This document shows positions 1 through 8,553 of a stretch of DNA of 20,014 nucleotides, piece by piece. Source of the stretch: JBHGAV01 sp041946685 (GTDB taxonomy: Bacteria; Acidobacteriota; Terriglobia; Bryobacterales; Bryobacteraceae); NCBI GenBank assembly GCA_041946685.1, contig JBHGAV010000067.1:1-20014 (forward strand), given 5' to 3'. Under the pieces are notes generated by a model. The model did not search any database. It was not told where the DNA came from and saw only the letters and a list, made by a program, of their open reading frames with translations. Position 1 is the first letter of the stretch, and every line of letters starts with the position of its first letter. Made by a program: the position numbers and the translations under genes.

Positions 1-1748
1 TTGGCGTTGACCAGGTCGTGCGGCATGGCCGTGGACATCTCCTGGTACACCGACATCTTCTCCTTGATGGCCCGCTCCATGCGAACCAGCCCGATGCGGA
101 ACTGGTTCTCCAGCAGCTCGCCGACCGCGCGCACGCGGCGGTTGCCCAAGTGGTCGATGTCGTCCACCGAGCCGATTCCCCGGCGCAGTTTCAGGACGTA
201 CTTGATCGTATCGACGAAGTCCTCAACCTCGAGGGTGCGCCGGTCCAAGGGGTGGTCCCTGTCCTTCTCGCCCTTGCCCTCCTGCGTTTCCACCCAGCTC
301 GGGGGCGCGTAATCGGCGCTCCCGTGCAGTTTGATGTTGAACTTCATGCGTCCCACGCGCGAGAAATCGTACTTGCGCGGATCGAAGAACATGCCCTGAA
401 ACAGTTGCGTCGCCGTGTCCACCGTGGGCGGGTCGCCCGGACGCAGCTTGCGGTAGATCTCCAGCAGGGCGTCGGTCTGGTTCTTCACCGGGTCCTTCTT
501 CAGCGTCGCCGAGATGACATTGCCCACCTCGTCGCGCTCCGGGAAGATGATCTCGAAGCTGGGAATGCCAGCTTCGATGAAGTTGCTGACGGCCGCCGCC
601 GTCAACGGCTGGTTGGATTCCAGCAGGATCTCGCCCGTGGACATGTCCACCACATCAGCCACCACGAAGGCGCCTTCCAGGTCGCCCAGGGACACCTCCA
701 CCTGTTCGATCTTGGCTTTCTGGAGCTCCTTGAGCACCGTACCCGTCAGCTTCTTGCCCGCCGGCAGAACCTGCTCGCCGGAGCGGGAAGTGATCGGGTG
801 CGACAACCGGCTGATGTGCTGGTGCCCCGACAGGCTCCAGAGCAGCTTCTTGTCCTTGATGCTGATCTTGTCGGTCTTGTAAAAAGTCCGCAGCACCTGC
901 TCGTCGCTCTTCAGGCCGAGCGCCCGCAGAAACACGGTTCCGTAAAACTTCCGCTTGCGGTCGATCCGCACATAGAGCAGGTTCTTGGTGTCATACTCGA
1001 ATTCCACCCAGCTCCCGCGGTAGGGAATGATCTTGCCCAGAAAATAGCCCTGTGCGGGGATACGCTCGAAGAACACGCCCGGCGAGCGGTGCAACTGGCT
1101 GACGATGACCCGCTCGGTGCCGTTGATGATGAACGTCCCGTTCTCAGTCATCAGCGGAATCTCACCGAAGAACACTTCCTGTTCCTTAATGTCCCGGACG
1201 GTCCTGGTCCCGGTCTCGGCTTCCTTGTCGTAGACCGTCAGCCGGATGGTGACCTTCAGCGGGGCGGCATAGGTCATCCCGCGCTCTTCGCACTCCGGCT
1301 GGTCGTACTTCAGTTGCAGGCCCACCGGGTCGCCGCACTTGTTGCAGAAGGTGACGATGTTCCGGTTGAAGGTCCCGCACTTGGGACACAGCACATCACC
1401 CAGGTGATAGGGATCCGTCCGGATGTAGGCGCCGCAGCCCGGATTCCGGCAGGTGGTCCGCAGATGATTCAGGCCCCTCAGATTGCCGCACTTGCATTCC
1501 CAGTTGCCGATGGAGTAATCCACGAAATCGAGCTGGCTCAGGCTGCGGAAATCCGTGATCGGGAACACGGAGGTGAACACGCTCTCCAGGCCGATGTCCT
1601 CCCGCTCGTCCGGCAGCAGATCCATCTGGAGGAAGCGTTCGTAGGACTGCCTCTGGACTTCGATCAAGTTCGGAATCGGGATCGTGGTCTTGATCTTGGA
1701 GAAATCAACTCTCTCGCGGGCAAAGCCATTTGGCGCCTGTTGCATCAT
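1..1748 (-). CDS. rpoB: RNA polymerase beta subunit, N-terminal part (runs off the window)
   Basis: This is the first 582 codons of the beta subunit of RNA polymerase, the catalytic core enzyme of transcription. The frame is open from an ATG at 1748 to the window edge. It shows family blocks such as GEIPLMTENGTFIINGTERV (about residues 195-214), VSQLHRSPGVFFE and IPYRGSWVEFE. It stops at MPHDLVNA, just before the rifampicin region. A second ATG at 1745 sits at better spacing from GGGAG and may be the true start. Residues about 83-146 form an insertion absent from E. coli RpoB. It has eight cysteines (C85, C87, C100, C105, C121, C124, C135, C138) arranged like two four-cysteine zinc sites. The gene follows rplL after an unusually long 430-base spacer. 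Identity is certain; the zinc role of the insertion is inferred. Confidence 0.97.
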   Translation of the reverse strand, partial: MMQQAPNGFARERVDFSKIKTTIPIPNLIEVQRQSYERFLQMDLLPDEREDIGLESVFTSVFPITDFRSLSQLDFVDYSIGNWECKCGNLRGLNHLRTTCRNPGCGAYIRTDPYHLGDVLCPKCGTFNRNIVTFCNKCGDPVGLQLKYDQPECEERGMTYAAPLKVTIRLTVYDKEAETGTRTVRDIKEQEVFFGEIPLMTENGTFIINGTERVIVSQLHRSPGVFFERIPAQGYFLGKIIPYRGSWVEFEYDTKNLLYVRIDRKRKFYGTVFLRALGLKSDEQVLRTFYKTDKISIKDKKLLWSLSGHQHISRLSHPITSRSGEQVLPAGKKLTGTVLKELQKAKIEQVEVSLGDLEGAFVVADVVDMSTGEILLESNQPLTAAAVSNFIEAGIPSFEIIFPERDEVGNVISATLKKDPVKNQTDALLEIYRKLRPGDPPTVDTATQLFQGMFFDPRKYDFSRVGRMKFNIKLHGSADYAPPSWVETQEGKGEKDRDHPLDRRTLEVEDFVDTIKYVLKLRRGIGSVDDIDHLGNRRVRAVGELLENQFRIGLVRMERAIKEKMSVYQEMSTAMPHDLVNA

Positions 1749-2178
1749 GCTCTCCCAAAAAGCCGAAAGGACGCTGCCTGACGGTGTCCGGCCACTACAC
1801 CGCCATGTTCGCGAGCAGACCGCCCCAGCGGAAGGAGCGGGCGACTGCCCGGACTCTGGTGGACAATTGGACCCCGCCTTCGACCGGCGGAATCAACCCG
1901 GGGGTAATTCGAGACTCGTGAGCAGAGGCAGTACAAACAGAAGGATGCCGCGGGAACACGAAGGGCGTGGCAACGGGCTGTTGGGACATACCCCGCCCCA
2001 CAATAGGCAATACAATGCCTTGCACGCAGGAAGCGTCGTTCACAGGCGACTATTCGGGCTCGGCTCCGGTCTGGACAATGTCAAGTGTAACAAACAACGG
2101 CATAGCCGTCAAACGCATCCAGCGGACCCCGGACGCGGGCCTTTTCCGCGGCCGCCGGGGGGCCGGGCTGGCCGGCGG
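1749..2178. other. Long rplL-rpoB spacer without a convincing gene
   Basis: These 430 bases separate rplL from rpoB on the minus strand. Short open frames here have no recognisable protein and no good ribosome site. A TTGACA lies at 2084-2079 on the minus strand, but no -10 box sits 16-18 bases downstream. GC-rich hairpins lie next to rplL (see 2134-2179). In E. coli the equivalent spacer holds an attenuator and an RNase III site, so a similar regulatory role is plausible but not shown here. Confidence 0.5.
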
Positions 2179-2179
2179 C
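2134..2179 (-). terminator. Candidate attenuator hairpins after rplL
   Basis: On the minus strand, GCCGCCGG (2179-2172) can pair with CCGGCGGC (2158-2151) across a 13-base loop. This stem reaches into the rplL stop codon. A second stem of about five to six pairs (CGCGG/CCGCG type) follows at 2151-2134. Neither is followed by a T-tract, so this is not a classical intrinsic terminator. It could be a partial attenuator or mRNA stabilising structure between rplL and rpoB. Confidence 0.3.
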
Positions 2180-2559
2180 TACTTCACCTCCACCGTAGCA
2201 CCGGCATCGGCGAATTTCTTCCGGATCGCCTCCGCCTCTTCCTTGTTGACGCCTTCCTTGATGTTCTTGGGAGCGCCGTCGACCAGGTCCTTGGCTTCCT
2301 TCAAACCGAGGCTGGTGACTTCACGGACCGCCTTGATAACGTTGATCTTGTTTGCGCCGGCCGAAGTCAAGACCACCGTGAATTCGGTCTTCTCTTCGGC
2401 TGCCGGCGCCGCGGCGGCGCCCGCCGCCGGAGCCGCCACGGCTACCGCCGCGGCTGCCGCCGAAACGCCCAGTTTCTCTTCCAGCAACTTGACGAGCTGG
2501 GATGCCTCCAGCAGCGTCAATCCCTGAATCTGTTCCGCAATCGCGTTGATGTCCGCCAT
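2179..2559 (-). CDS. rplL: 50S ribosomal protein L7/L12
   Basis: L7/L12 forms the mobile stalk of the large ribosomal subunit and recruits and activates GTPase translation factors. The 126 residues match the family's usual length. The N-terminal dimerisation helices (about 1-35, starting MADINAIAEQIQGL) are followed by an alanine/proline-rich hinge (about 36-55). The C-terminal domain carries the conserved EKTEF, KINVIKAVREVTSLGLKEAK and LVDGAPK blocks and ends in TVEVK. The ATG at 2559 has a good GGAAGG site five bases upstream. It follows rplJ by 57 bases, and the long rpoB spacer comes next. The rplJ-rplL gap contains a 12-base CCGCGGCCGCGG palindrome. Identity is secure. Confidence 0.98.
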   Translation of the reverse strand: MADINAIAEQIQGLTLLEASQLVKLLEEKLGVSAAAAAVAVAAPAAGAAAAPAAEEKTEFTVVLTSAGANKINVIKAVREVTSLGLKEAKDLVDGAPKNIKEGVNKEEAEAIRKKFADAGATVEVK

Positions 2560-2616
2560 TTCTACCTTCCAAACTCCTCTTGCTCGCAGCCCGTGGCCTT
2601 CACCGCGGCCGCGGCG

Positions 2617-3144
2617 CTACGCTGAAAATTTGTTCTCCTTGCAGCCCTGGTCGATCGCCACCGCCAGGTTTCTCCCCACTGCGCCCAGAGCGCTCACCAA
2701 CCTCTGCGCCGGGGCCTGGATGAGGAACAGCAGCTTGCCGAACATCTCCTCCCGCGAGGGGAGTGACGCCAGCTCTTGGATCGTCCGTATGTCGATGGCC
2801 CGGCCTTCCACCATGCCGGCCTTGAAAGTGAAACTCGGGTTATTCTTGGCGTAGCCGGTCAGCGCCTTAGCCAGAGCAACCGGGTCCCGCTCCGTGTAGG
2901 CCAGGCTGGTCGTGCCCACCAGGCCCTTCAGCAGGTCCTGCGCCTTGGTCCCTTCGGCGGCCTTCTCCGCCAGATTGTTCTTGACCACGCGGTAGCGCCC
3001 GCCCGCGCCCCGGACCGCCTTGCGCAGCTCGAAGTCCTGGCTTACCTTCAGCTTGTCAAAGCCCGCCACGAACAGGTTCTCCACCCGCCCCAGTTCGCCG
3101 CGCAGCGAATCGACGTCTTTTCTCTTGTCTTCTCGTTTCTTCAT
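2617..3144 (-). CDS. rplJ: 50S ribosomal protein L10
   Basis: L10 anchors the L7/L12 dimers to 23S rRNA at the base of the stalk. The 175-residue product shows the family pattern. It has an N-terminal RNA-binding domain with RKAVRGAGGRYRVVKNNLAEKA (about 42-63) and LVGTTSLAYTERDPVALAKAL. The C-terminal part, LASLPSREEMFGKLLFLIQAPAQRLVSALGAVGRNLAVAIDQ, contributes to the spine helix that binds L7/L12. The start at 3144 has a GGGTGG ribosome site. The gap to the upstream rplA stop is only 10 bases, so the two are surely co-transcribed, and there is no room for the separate L10-binding leader seen in some bacteria. Confidence 0.97.
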   Translation of the reverse strand: MKKREDKRKDVDSLRGELGRVENLFVAGFDKLKVSQDFELRKAVRGAGGRYRVVKNNLAEKAAEGTKAQDLLKGLVGTTSLAYTERDPVALAKALTGYAKNNPSFTFKAGMVEGRAIDIRTIQELASLPSREEMFGKLLFLIQAPAQRLVSALGAVGRNLAVAIDQGCKENKFSA

Positions 3145-3154
3145 GCGCCACCCG

Positions 3155-3862
3155 CTACTGCACCTTCGTGTTGAAGGGCGTCACATCCAGCGACACGCCC
3201 GGCCCCATCGTGGAGCAGATCGTCGCGCTCTTCACGTACTTGCCTTTGGCCGCCGCCGGCTTGGCCCGCAGCACCGCCTGGATCAGGGTCTGGGCGTTCT
3301 CCAGGAGCTTGTCGCCCTGGAAGCTCACCTTGCCGACCGGGACATGCAGCACTCCGGTCTTATCCACCCGGAACTCCACCTTGCCGGCCTTGACCTCCCG
3401 GACCGCCCGCTCCACGTCCATGGTGACCGTGCCCGTCTTCGGATTCGGCATCAGCCCCCTGGGGCCGAGGATCTTGCCCAGTTTTCCCACCGAGCGCATC
3501 ATGTCCGGCGTCGCGACCACGGCGTCGAAGTCGGTCCAGCTCTCCTGCTGGATCTTGGCTACCATGTCTTCGCCGCCCACGAAGTCCGCGCCGGCCTGTT
3601 CGGCCTCGCGCTGCTTCTCACCGGAGGCGATGACCAGTACGCGCTTGGACTTGCCAAGTCCATTGGGAAGCACTACGGTGCCGCGCACCATCTGGTCGGC
3701 GTGCTTGGGGTCCACGCCTAACCGCATGTGCAGTTCGACCGTCTCGTCGAACTTGGCGAATTTCACCTTCTGCACCAGGGGAACCGCATCCTCGAGAGGG
3801 TATGGCCGCCGTTCCACCTGCTGAGCCGCAGATCTATACTTCTTGCCTTGTGATTGAGCCAT
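3155..3862 (-). CDS. rplA: 50S ribosomal protein L1
   Basis: L1 forms the second stalk of the large subunit, near the E site, and in many bacteria also represses its own operon by binding its mRNA. The 235 residues are of normal length. Clear family blocks include FDETVELHMRLGVDPKHADQ, MVRGTVVLPNGLGKS, ILGPRGLMPNPKTGTV and the C-terminal KGKYVKSATICSTMGPGV. It is the first gene of the left ribosomal segment (rplA-rplJ-rplL-rpoB). Its usual upstream partner rplK lies about 14.7 kb away, so rplA needs its own promoter in the 154 bases behind it. Only a weak GGA is seen upstream of the ATG, about 12 bases away. Confidence 0.97.
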   Translation of the reverse strand: MAQSQGKKYRSAAQQVERRPYPLEDAVPLVQKVKFAKFDETVELHMRLGVDPKHADQMVRGTVVLPNGLGKSKRVLVIASGEKQREAEQAGADFVGGEDMVAKIQQESWTDFDAVVATPDMMRSVGKLGKILGPRGLMPNPKTGTVTMDVERAVREVKAGKVEFRVDKTGVLHVPVGKVSFQGDKLLENAQTLIQAVLRAKPAAAKGKYVKSATICSTMGPGVSLDVTPFNTKVQ

Positions 3863-4016
3863 CTAAGTCTGGTCCAAGCGGCAGGAGCTCACCGGCCCCC
3901 GCCTCCCAATGCTGATGTGTTTCTTGCCTCGGGACTAAACTGTTATGTTACCATACCGGCCGCACGGCCACAAACCACCCCCACCGGATCGGCTTGGGCC
4001 TGCCAGACTCCTCCCT
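3863..4016 (-). promoter_or_regulatory. Region expected to hold the rplA promoter
   Basis: This 154-base gap lies between the GH3 stop and the rplA start. Because rplK is not adjacent, transcription of rplA-rpoB must begin here or read through from the GH3 gene. The only AT-rich island is near 3935-3955. On the minus strand it reads TATGGTAACATAACAG and contains TATGGT and TAACAT as possible -10 boxes. No good TTGACA partner is visible at standard spacing. The call rests on position and base composition only. Confidence 0.3.
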
Positions 4017-6590
4017 TTACAGCGTGCCCTTCACGTGGGGCGTGTTTCCCACGGGCTGCCCGCCCCCGACGCTGATTTCCACCGGTGACTTCGGCAGATC
4101 GCCGGCCTCGAGCGTGAATCTCAGGTTGCGGCTCTCCCCGGCGCGCAGGTGGATCCGCTCAAAAGCGCGCAGACTCCGTATCGGCGCGTCCTCACCGGGT
4201 CCGCCGCTGGCGTACACCTGAACCACTTCGTCGCCATCCCGCCTCGATGTATTCTTGACTGTCGCGCGGATTTCGGCGCCCGATGCGGTCCTCTTCGCTC
4301 TCAGACCCGAATACTGGAAGGTCGAATAGCTCAGCCCGAAACCAAACGGGAAGAGGGGCTCACCCTTGAAGTAGCGGTAGGTGTGTCCCCTCATGCTGTA
4401 ATCGGTGAACGGCGGGAGCTGATCGGTGCTCTTGTAGAAGGTGACCGGCAGACGCCCCGCTGGGTTGTTCACGCCGGCCAGGGTGTCCGCCAGCGCCGTA
4501 CCAGCCTCCTCTCCACCGTACCAGGCGACAAGAAGCGCGCCTGCGTGTTCTGCGGCGTAGTTGGCGGCGATCGCGCTGCCGGTGGTCAGGACGACAACGA
4601 GCGGCTTGCCGGCTGCGGCCGCGGCTTGCACCAGTTTCTCCTGCGTCTCGGGCAGTTCGATGCGGCTGCGGTCGAATCCCTCGCCTTCCAGTTGCCCGTT
4701 CAGACCGACACAAAGGATCACCACGTCGGAGTCTCTTGCGATCCTCTCAGCTTCGGCGAGCAGAGCGCCGGCCGGCGGTACCCACGTGAATTCGGCGCTG
4801 CCGCCCGGCCCGTTTTGCCGGTATTCGATCCTGACGGCGTACCTGCGTCCCCCCTCCAATTGCACCGGCGGCGCTGCGCCTCGCCGCGGCCCCGGCGCCC
4901 CTGCACCCCGGCCCCCGGCAGGTCGGGCATTCACCTCCTGGCCGTCGAGAAACAGCCGCACACTGCCGTCGCGGTTCCAGATGCCGGTCCGCGCAGTCAA
5001 GACGTAATCGCCCGACGCCGGCGGAGTTAGCGTCGCTGTCCAGCGGATCGAGTACTTGTCGCGGCCGATCGCCGCGACCACGGCCGGTTCCTCCATATTC
5101 CTGTCAAAGTAGACGCGGGGCTCGATCCGGCGGAGTCTCGGAGGTCCCTGCAAGTCGGGATTATCAAAGTACTCGGCCTCGACTCCCCTGCCGTTTCCGT
5201 CCGGCGGCGTCAGGACGTTGGAAGCGACAAGGGCGGGAGTGGTGGCCGTGTAGGTTGCACCCAGAGCGTATTGAACCGATGCCGAAGAGAACCGTTGCGC
5301 GATTCCTTCCAGCGGAGTCACCTGCTTCGACGAGATGCCGTTATAGTTGCCCAGCAGCGCGACCGGGTCATCGGCGGACGGGCCGATCACCGCAATCCTT
5401 CGCACTGAACTGCTCAACGGCAACAGCCCGTTCTGGTTCTTCAACAGGACGATGGCCTCGCGGGCGGCGATGCGCGCCAGTTGCCGGTGTTCCGCCGAAT
5501 CATTCACCGCGTATGGGATGCTCGCGTAGGGAACGCGCGCCGCAGGATCGAACATGCCCAGGCGGAACCTCGCCTCGAAGAGCCGCTCCGCCGCCCGGTT
5601 GATCTCGGCTTCGCTGATGCGGCCGGCCTTGACCTCATCGATGAGGCTCCGGTACTCGCCGCCGCAGGTAAGATCCGTTCCCGCCTTAACGGCCGCCACG
5701 GCCGCCTCGCCCTCCGTGGCCACGTACTTGTGGTTGCGGTGGATATCGGCGATCGCTCCGCAGTCGCTTACGACATATCCGTTAAATCCCCACTGCTCCC
5801 GCAAGCGCTTCTGAAGCAGGTCCGCGCTGGCGCAGCCGGGCACTCCGTTCACGCGGTTGTAAACGCACATGATGGAAGCCGCCTTGCTCTCCATCACCGT
5901 CGCTCGGAATGCCGGCAGATAGGTGTTGACCAGATCGTACTCACTCGCCCTGGCGTCGAAGGTGTGCCGCAGCGGCTCAGGGCCGCTGTGCACGGCATAA
6001 TGCTTGGGCGTGGCGACCACCTTCAGGTAGTGCGGATCGTTCCCTTGCATGCCCGCGACGAAGGCGACGCCCATGCGGCCGGTGAGATAGGGATCTTCGC
6101 CGTAGGTTTCCTGGCCGCGACCCCAGCGAGGGTCACGGAATATGTTGATGTTCGGCGACCAGTACGTCAGCCCGGCGACGCGGCCGGGAGCGTTGCCGGG
6201 CGGCGGCTCAGCCACCGGGGCGCCGCGCAGAGCTTCGTGGTATTTGGCGCGCGCTTCCGTGGAAATGACATCGGCCACGCGGCGCATCAGCGCCTTATCC
6301 CAGGTCGCGCCCAGCCCGATGGCCTGGGGGAACACGGTGGCGCGCCCCTGGGCCACGCCGTGCAGTGCCTCGTTCCACCAGTTGTAGGCGGGCACTCCCA
6401 GACGCGGAATCGCCGGCGCGCTGTTTTGCATCTGGAGCACCTTCTCCTCCAGCGTCATACGGGAAACGATGTCAGCCGCGCGCCGCTCCGCAGGCAGGCT
6501 TGGATCCAGATATGGCGCGCCGCCCGGCTGCTGAGCGGCCAGTGCGGCGGCCAGCGTCAAAGATGCAATCGCAACGAGTGCGGGTTTCAC
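4017..6590 (-). CDS. Secreted GH3 beta-xylosidase/beta-glucosidase with PA14 insert
   Basis: This is a glycoside hydrolase family 3 exo-enzyme, probably releasing xylose, arabinose or glucose from oligosaccharide ends outside the cytoplasm. The 857 residues begin with a signal peptide (about 1-20). The GH3 barrel follows with YNWWNEALHGVA (69-80), KHY (196-198) and GYVVSDCGAI, where D276 is the expected nucleophile. The second GH3 domain is split by a PA14 domain (about 467-606) that carries a Gly/Ala/Pro-rich loop. The following EGEGFDRSRIELP motif (E635 or E637) fits the acid/base region of PA14-type GH3 enzymes. A fibronectin III-like tail ends the protein. The YNWWNEALHG form resembles plant and fungal xylosidases. 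The start is GTG at 6590 behind GGAGG. It follows the TIGR03437 gene by 88 bases on the same strand. Exact substrate is uncertain. Confidence 0.92.
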   Translation of the reverse strand: MKPALVAIASLTLAAALAAQQPGGAPYLDPSLPAERRAADIVSRMTLEEKVLQMQNSAPAIPRLGVPAYNWWNEALHGVAQGRATVFPQAIGLGATWDKALMRRVADVISTEARAKYHEALRGAPVAEPPPGNAPGRVAGLTYWSPNINIFRDPRWGRGQETYGEDPYLTGRMGVAFVAGMQGNDPHYLKVVATPKHYAVHSGPEPLRHTFDARASEYDLVNTYLPAFRATVMESKAASIMCVYNRVNGVPGCASADLLQKRLREQWGFNGYVVSDCGAIADIHRNHKYVATEGEAAVAAVKAGTDLTCGGEYRSLIDEVKAGRISEAEINRAAERLFEARFRLGMFDPAARVPYASIPYAVNDSAEHRQLARIAAREAIVLLKNQNGLLPLSSSVRRIAVIGPSADDPVALLGNYNGISSKQVTPLEGIAQRFSSASVQYALGATYTATTPALVASNVLTPPDGNGRGVEAEYFDNPDLQGPPRLRRIEPRVYFDRNMEEPAVVAAIGRDKYSIRWTATLTPPASGDYVLTARTGIWNRDGSVRLFLDGQEVNARPAGGRGAGAPGPRRGAAPPVQLEGGRRYAVRIEYRQNGPGGSAEFTWVPPAGALLAEAERIARDSDVVILCVGLNGQLEGEGFDRSRIELPETQEKLVQAAAAAGKPLVVVLTTGSAIAANYAAEHAGALLVAWYGGEEAGTALADTLAGVNNPAGRLPVTFYKSTDQLPPFTDYSMRGHTYRYFKGEPLFPFGFGLSYSTFQYSGLRAKRTASGAEIRATVKNTSRRDGDEVVQVYASGGPGEDAPIRSLRAFERIHLRAGESRNLRFTLEAGDLPKSPVEISVGGGQPVGNTPHVKGTL

Positions 6591-6678
6591 CTTCCTACCT
6601 CCAATTGGCGGTCACTACGCTTCAGAGTGAGCAACGACGCCGATGTTACGCCCGAGTTGGCTGCTTCGCAAGCCCCCG

Positions 6679-8505
6679 TCATCGCACCGGCAGCCTGCCG
6701 AAGAAGTTGCTGCTGTCCCCTTCGCCCTTACACCCCAGAAAGAACTCTTCGCGTGCCCCTGCCGCCGGAATCCGGATCGATAGCTGGTAGTACCCCACCA
6801 GGGTCGGCGCAAGGCCGGCATAGAACACCGGCACTTCCAGAACACTGCCGTCCGCGCCGTACGTGGAGCAGGTCACCGGTGTCACCGTCCGCGCCAGCGG
6901 GTTGACAGGGGCAGGCATGCCTGTCGCCACTGGCGGCGCAACACTCCCCAGCCCGGTTCCGTACAAATGCAGTATCTCGCCCGGCCTCGCCGGATTCACC
7001 AGGGTCACCAGGGCGCCCCAGCCCTCGTGCGCAGCCAGCAACATCGGCTGGAGGTCGAGGAGGCCATACTCCGGCCCAAGCGTCACCAGCGACGCGTTCG
7101 CCGCCAGTGTCCGGCTTGTCGCCGAGAGGCTCGGCTCGAAGGGTGAGTCCGCGGCTGCCCTCACCACTTCAATCGATGTGTCCGACCCTGGCGCGGGCGT
7201 TTCCCATGGCACTTGAAAGAGGATGGCAGTCGGAGTCACCCCGAACAAGGGCGCCTCGACTCCGTTCACCTTGACTCGCACTCCGGCCAGATCGCGCGGC
7301 AGCGGCGTGCTGGTTGCCTGATCGGTCCGGCCTGCGAGCCCCTCGCCTGTCACAGTGGCCGCCGAGCCGGGCGTCAGGATCGGCGGCGCGGCGGCCGAGA
7401 ACGCACTGGCGACGCCGGCCGTGAATGCGCCCGTGTCCAGGTTCACGGAAGCCAGCCGCCCGTCACCCGTCACGTACCAGGCCACGCGTCCGTCATCGCT
7501 CATGGCGGCGCGCTGGACGCCGCTCGGCTCGAAGCTCACTCGCCTGAAGCTCGTGCCGTCGATGTTCACGAAATAGAGCTGCGGTGTTCCTGGCGGACCT
7601 GCCGTCCCGAACTGGGCCGTGGACAAGAACACCACCCGCCTCCCATCCGCGCTGACGACCGGCCCGTACGTGTCGCCATTCCCCTGGAGAGAAGCCACAT
7701 CCCGGCGTTCGTCCAGATGGTAAAGCCGGATCATCCGTTGTGACGTGGTCCGCGACCGGGCCTCGTAGAGGACAACCCGTCCGCTGGAGTCGATCGCGGG
7801 GTTCTCGATCGTCGCGAGCTGCGATCCCGCATCGCCCCAGGCGGACAGGAGACGCTCCACGACTCCCTCGCGCATCACGAAGAGTTCCTGGCGGCTCGTT
7901 GTGAACACGGCAGTGCCGTCGTCGGCCACTACGCGTCCACCCCCGCCCGCGTCGATGCTCCCCACACTCTGTCCCGTAGTGGTCTGACCCGCTTCGAGGT
8001 CCACCACCGTGGGTGGCAGCGTGGAAAGCGAGCCGCTGGAATAAAGGAAGAGGTACCGCCCATTGCCGCTCAGCCGTCCGGCGCCGTCGAAGTACGTCTC
8101 GGGCTTCCCGGCCAGTCCCTGCACTGAGGTCTGGAAGACATTCACGCCGACACAGACATAGGAGCCCCGGCAACTGCGCCTTCCGGTGAAGGCTGTCAGC
8201 CTTCCGTCCCGGCTAACTTCCGGCCTCGACAGCCAGTAGTAATTGGTGTTGACCGCTCCCGTTCCTCCGCTGCTCGCGCCGTCTTCGCGGACCCGCCCGG
8301 CGGCGAGCGCGAGGCCGCCGGCTCCATCGCGGTAGATTCGCCCTTGGACAGGCTCGCCGCTCCCCTTGCGGGGCTGGCTGGTCGAGAAATACACGTTCGC
8401 CCCGTCCCCGGTTGGCGCCAAGTCAAGGATCTGCCCGGCGGCCGGCAGGGCCGCAAGAACGGCCACGAGCAGGGACGGCCACGTTCCGAATCTCCCTGTG
8501 CCCAT
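6679..8505 (-). CDS. Secreted beta-propeller protein with C-terminal TIGR03437 domain
   Basis: The function is unknown. The 608-residue product starts with a signal peptide (MGTGRFGTWPSLLVAVLAAL, cleavage near residue 24). A region of WD40/TolB-like repeats follows (about 30-370), with repeated VSADGRRVVFLS-, LYFVNIDGTSFRRVS- and MSDDGRVAWYVTGDG-type strands. Residues about 374-608 match the TIGR03437 pattern typical of Solibacter-like Acidobacteriota: PPILTPGSAATVTGEGL, LFGVTPTAILFQVPWE, HLYGTGLGSVAPPV and GYYQLSIRIPA. The frame stays open upstream to 8943, but that part lies opposite the next gene and has no export signal, so ATG 8505 is chosen. A TAGAAT box lies just upstream. It may be co-transcribed with the GH3 gene. 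A surface binding or scaffold role is a guess. Confidence 0.85.
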   Translation of the reverse strand: MGTGRFGTWPSLLVAVLAALPAAGQILDLAPTGDGANVYFSTSQPRKGSGEPVQGRIYRDGAGGLALAAGRVREDGASSGGTGAVNTNYYWLSRPEVSRDGRLTAFTGRRSCRGSYVCVGVNVFQTSVQGLAGKPETYFDGAGRLSGNGRYLFLYSSGSLSTLPPTVVDLEAGQTTTGQSVGSIDAGGGGRVVADDGTAVFTTSRQELFVMREGVVERLLSAWGDAGSQLATIENPAIDSSGRVVLYEARSRTTSQRMIRLYHLDERRDVASLQGNGDTYGPVVSADGRRVVFLSTAQFGTAGPPGTPQLYFVNIDGTSFRRVSFEPSGVQRAAMSDDGRVAWYVTGDGRLASVNLDTGAFTAGVASAFSAAAPPILTPGSAATVTGEGLAGRTDQATSTPLPRDLAGVRVKVNGVEAPLFGVTPTAILFQVPWETPAPGSDTSIEVVRAAADSPFEPSLSATSRTLAANASLVTLGPEYGLLDLQPMLLAAHEGWGALVTLVNPARPGEILHLYGTGLGSVAPPVATGMPAPVNPLARTVTPVTCSTYGADGSVLEVPVFYAGLAPTLVGYYQLSIRIPAAGAREEFFLGCKGEGDSSNFFGRLPVR

Positions 8506-8515
8506 CCTGTTCGCA

Positions 8516-8521
8516 ATTCTA
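8516..8521 (-). promoter_or_regulatory. Candidate -10 box of the TIGR03437 gene
   Basis: TAGAAT on the minus strand lies 10 bases before the ATG at 8505. This would give a leader of only about four bases. There is no good -35 box at 16-18 bases, so the call rests on the single hexamer in a short divergent intergenic region. Confidence 0.3.
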
Positions 8522-8553
8522 CCGCCGGCAGTCCACCCTGGAGCGTCAGGAAG

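Noticed and set aside
18..1781. 587-codon open frame on the plus strand opposite rpoB
   Set aside because: It is the antisense of an unmistakable rpoB, is full of Arg/Leu/His low-complexity sequence from GC-rich codon bias, and shows no family motif.
2079..2084. TTGACA as a promoter for rpoB
   Set aside because: No -10 box lies 16-18 bases downstream on the minus strand.
5481..6905. 474-codon plus-strand frame opposite GH3
   Set aside because: It is antisense to conserved GH3 motifs and crosses the GH3/TIGR03437 border without recognisable content.
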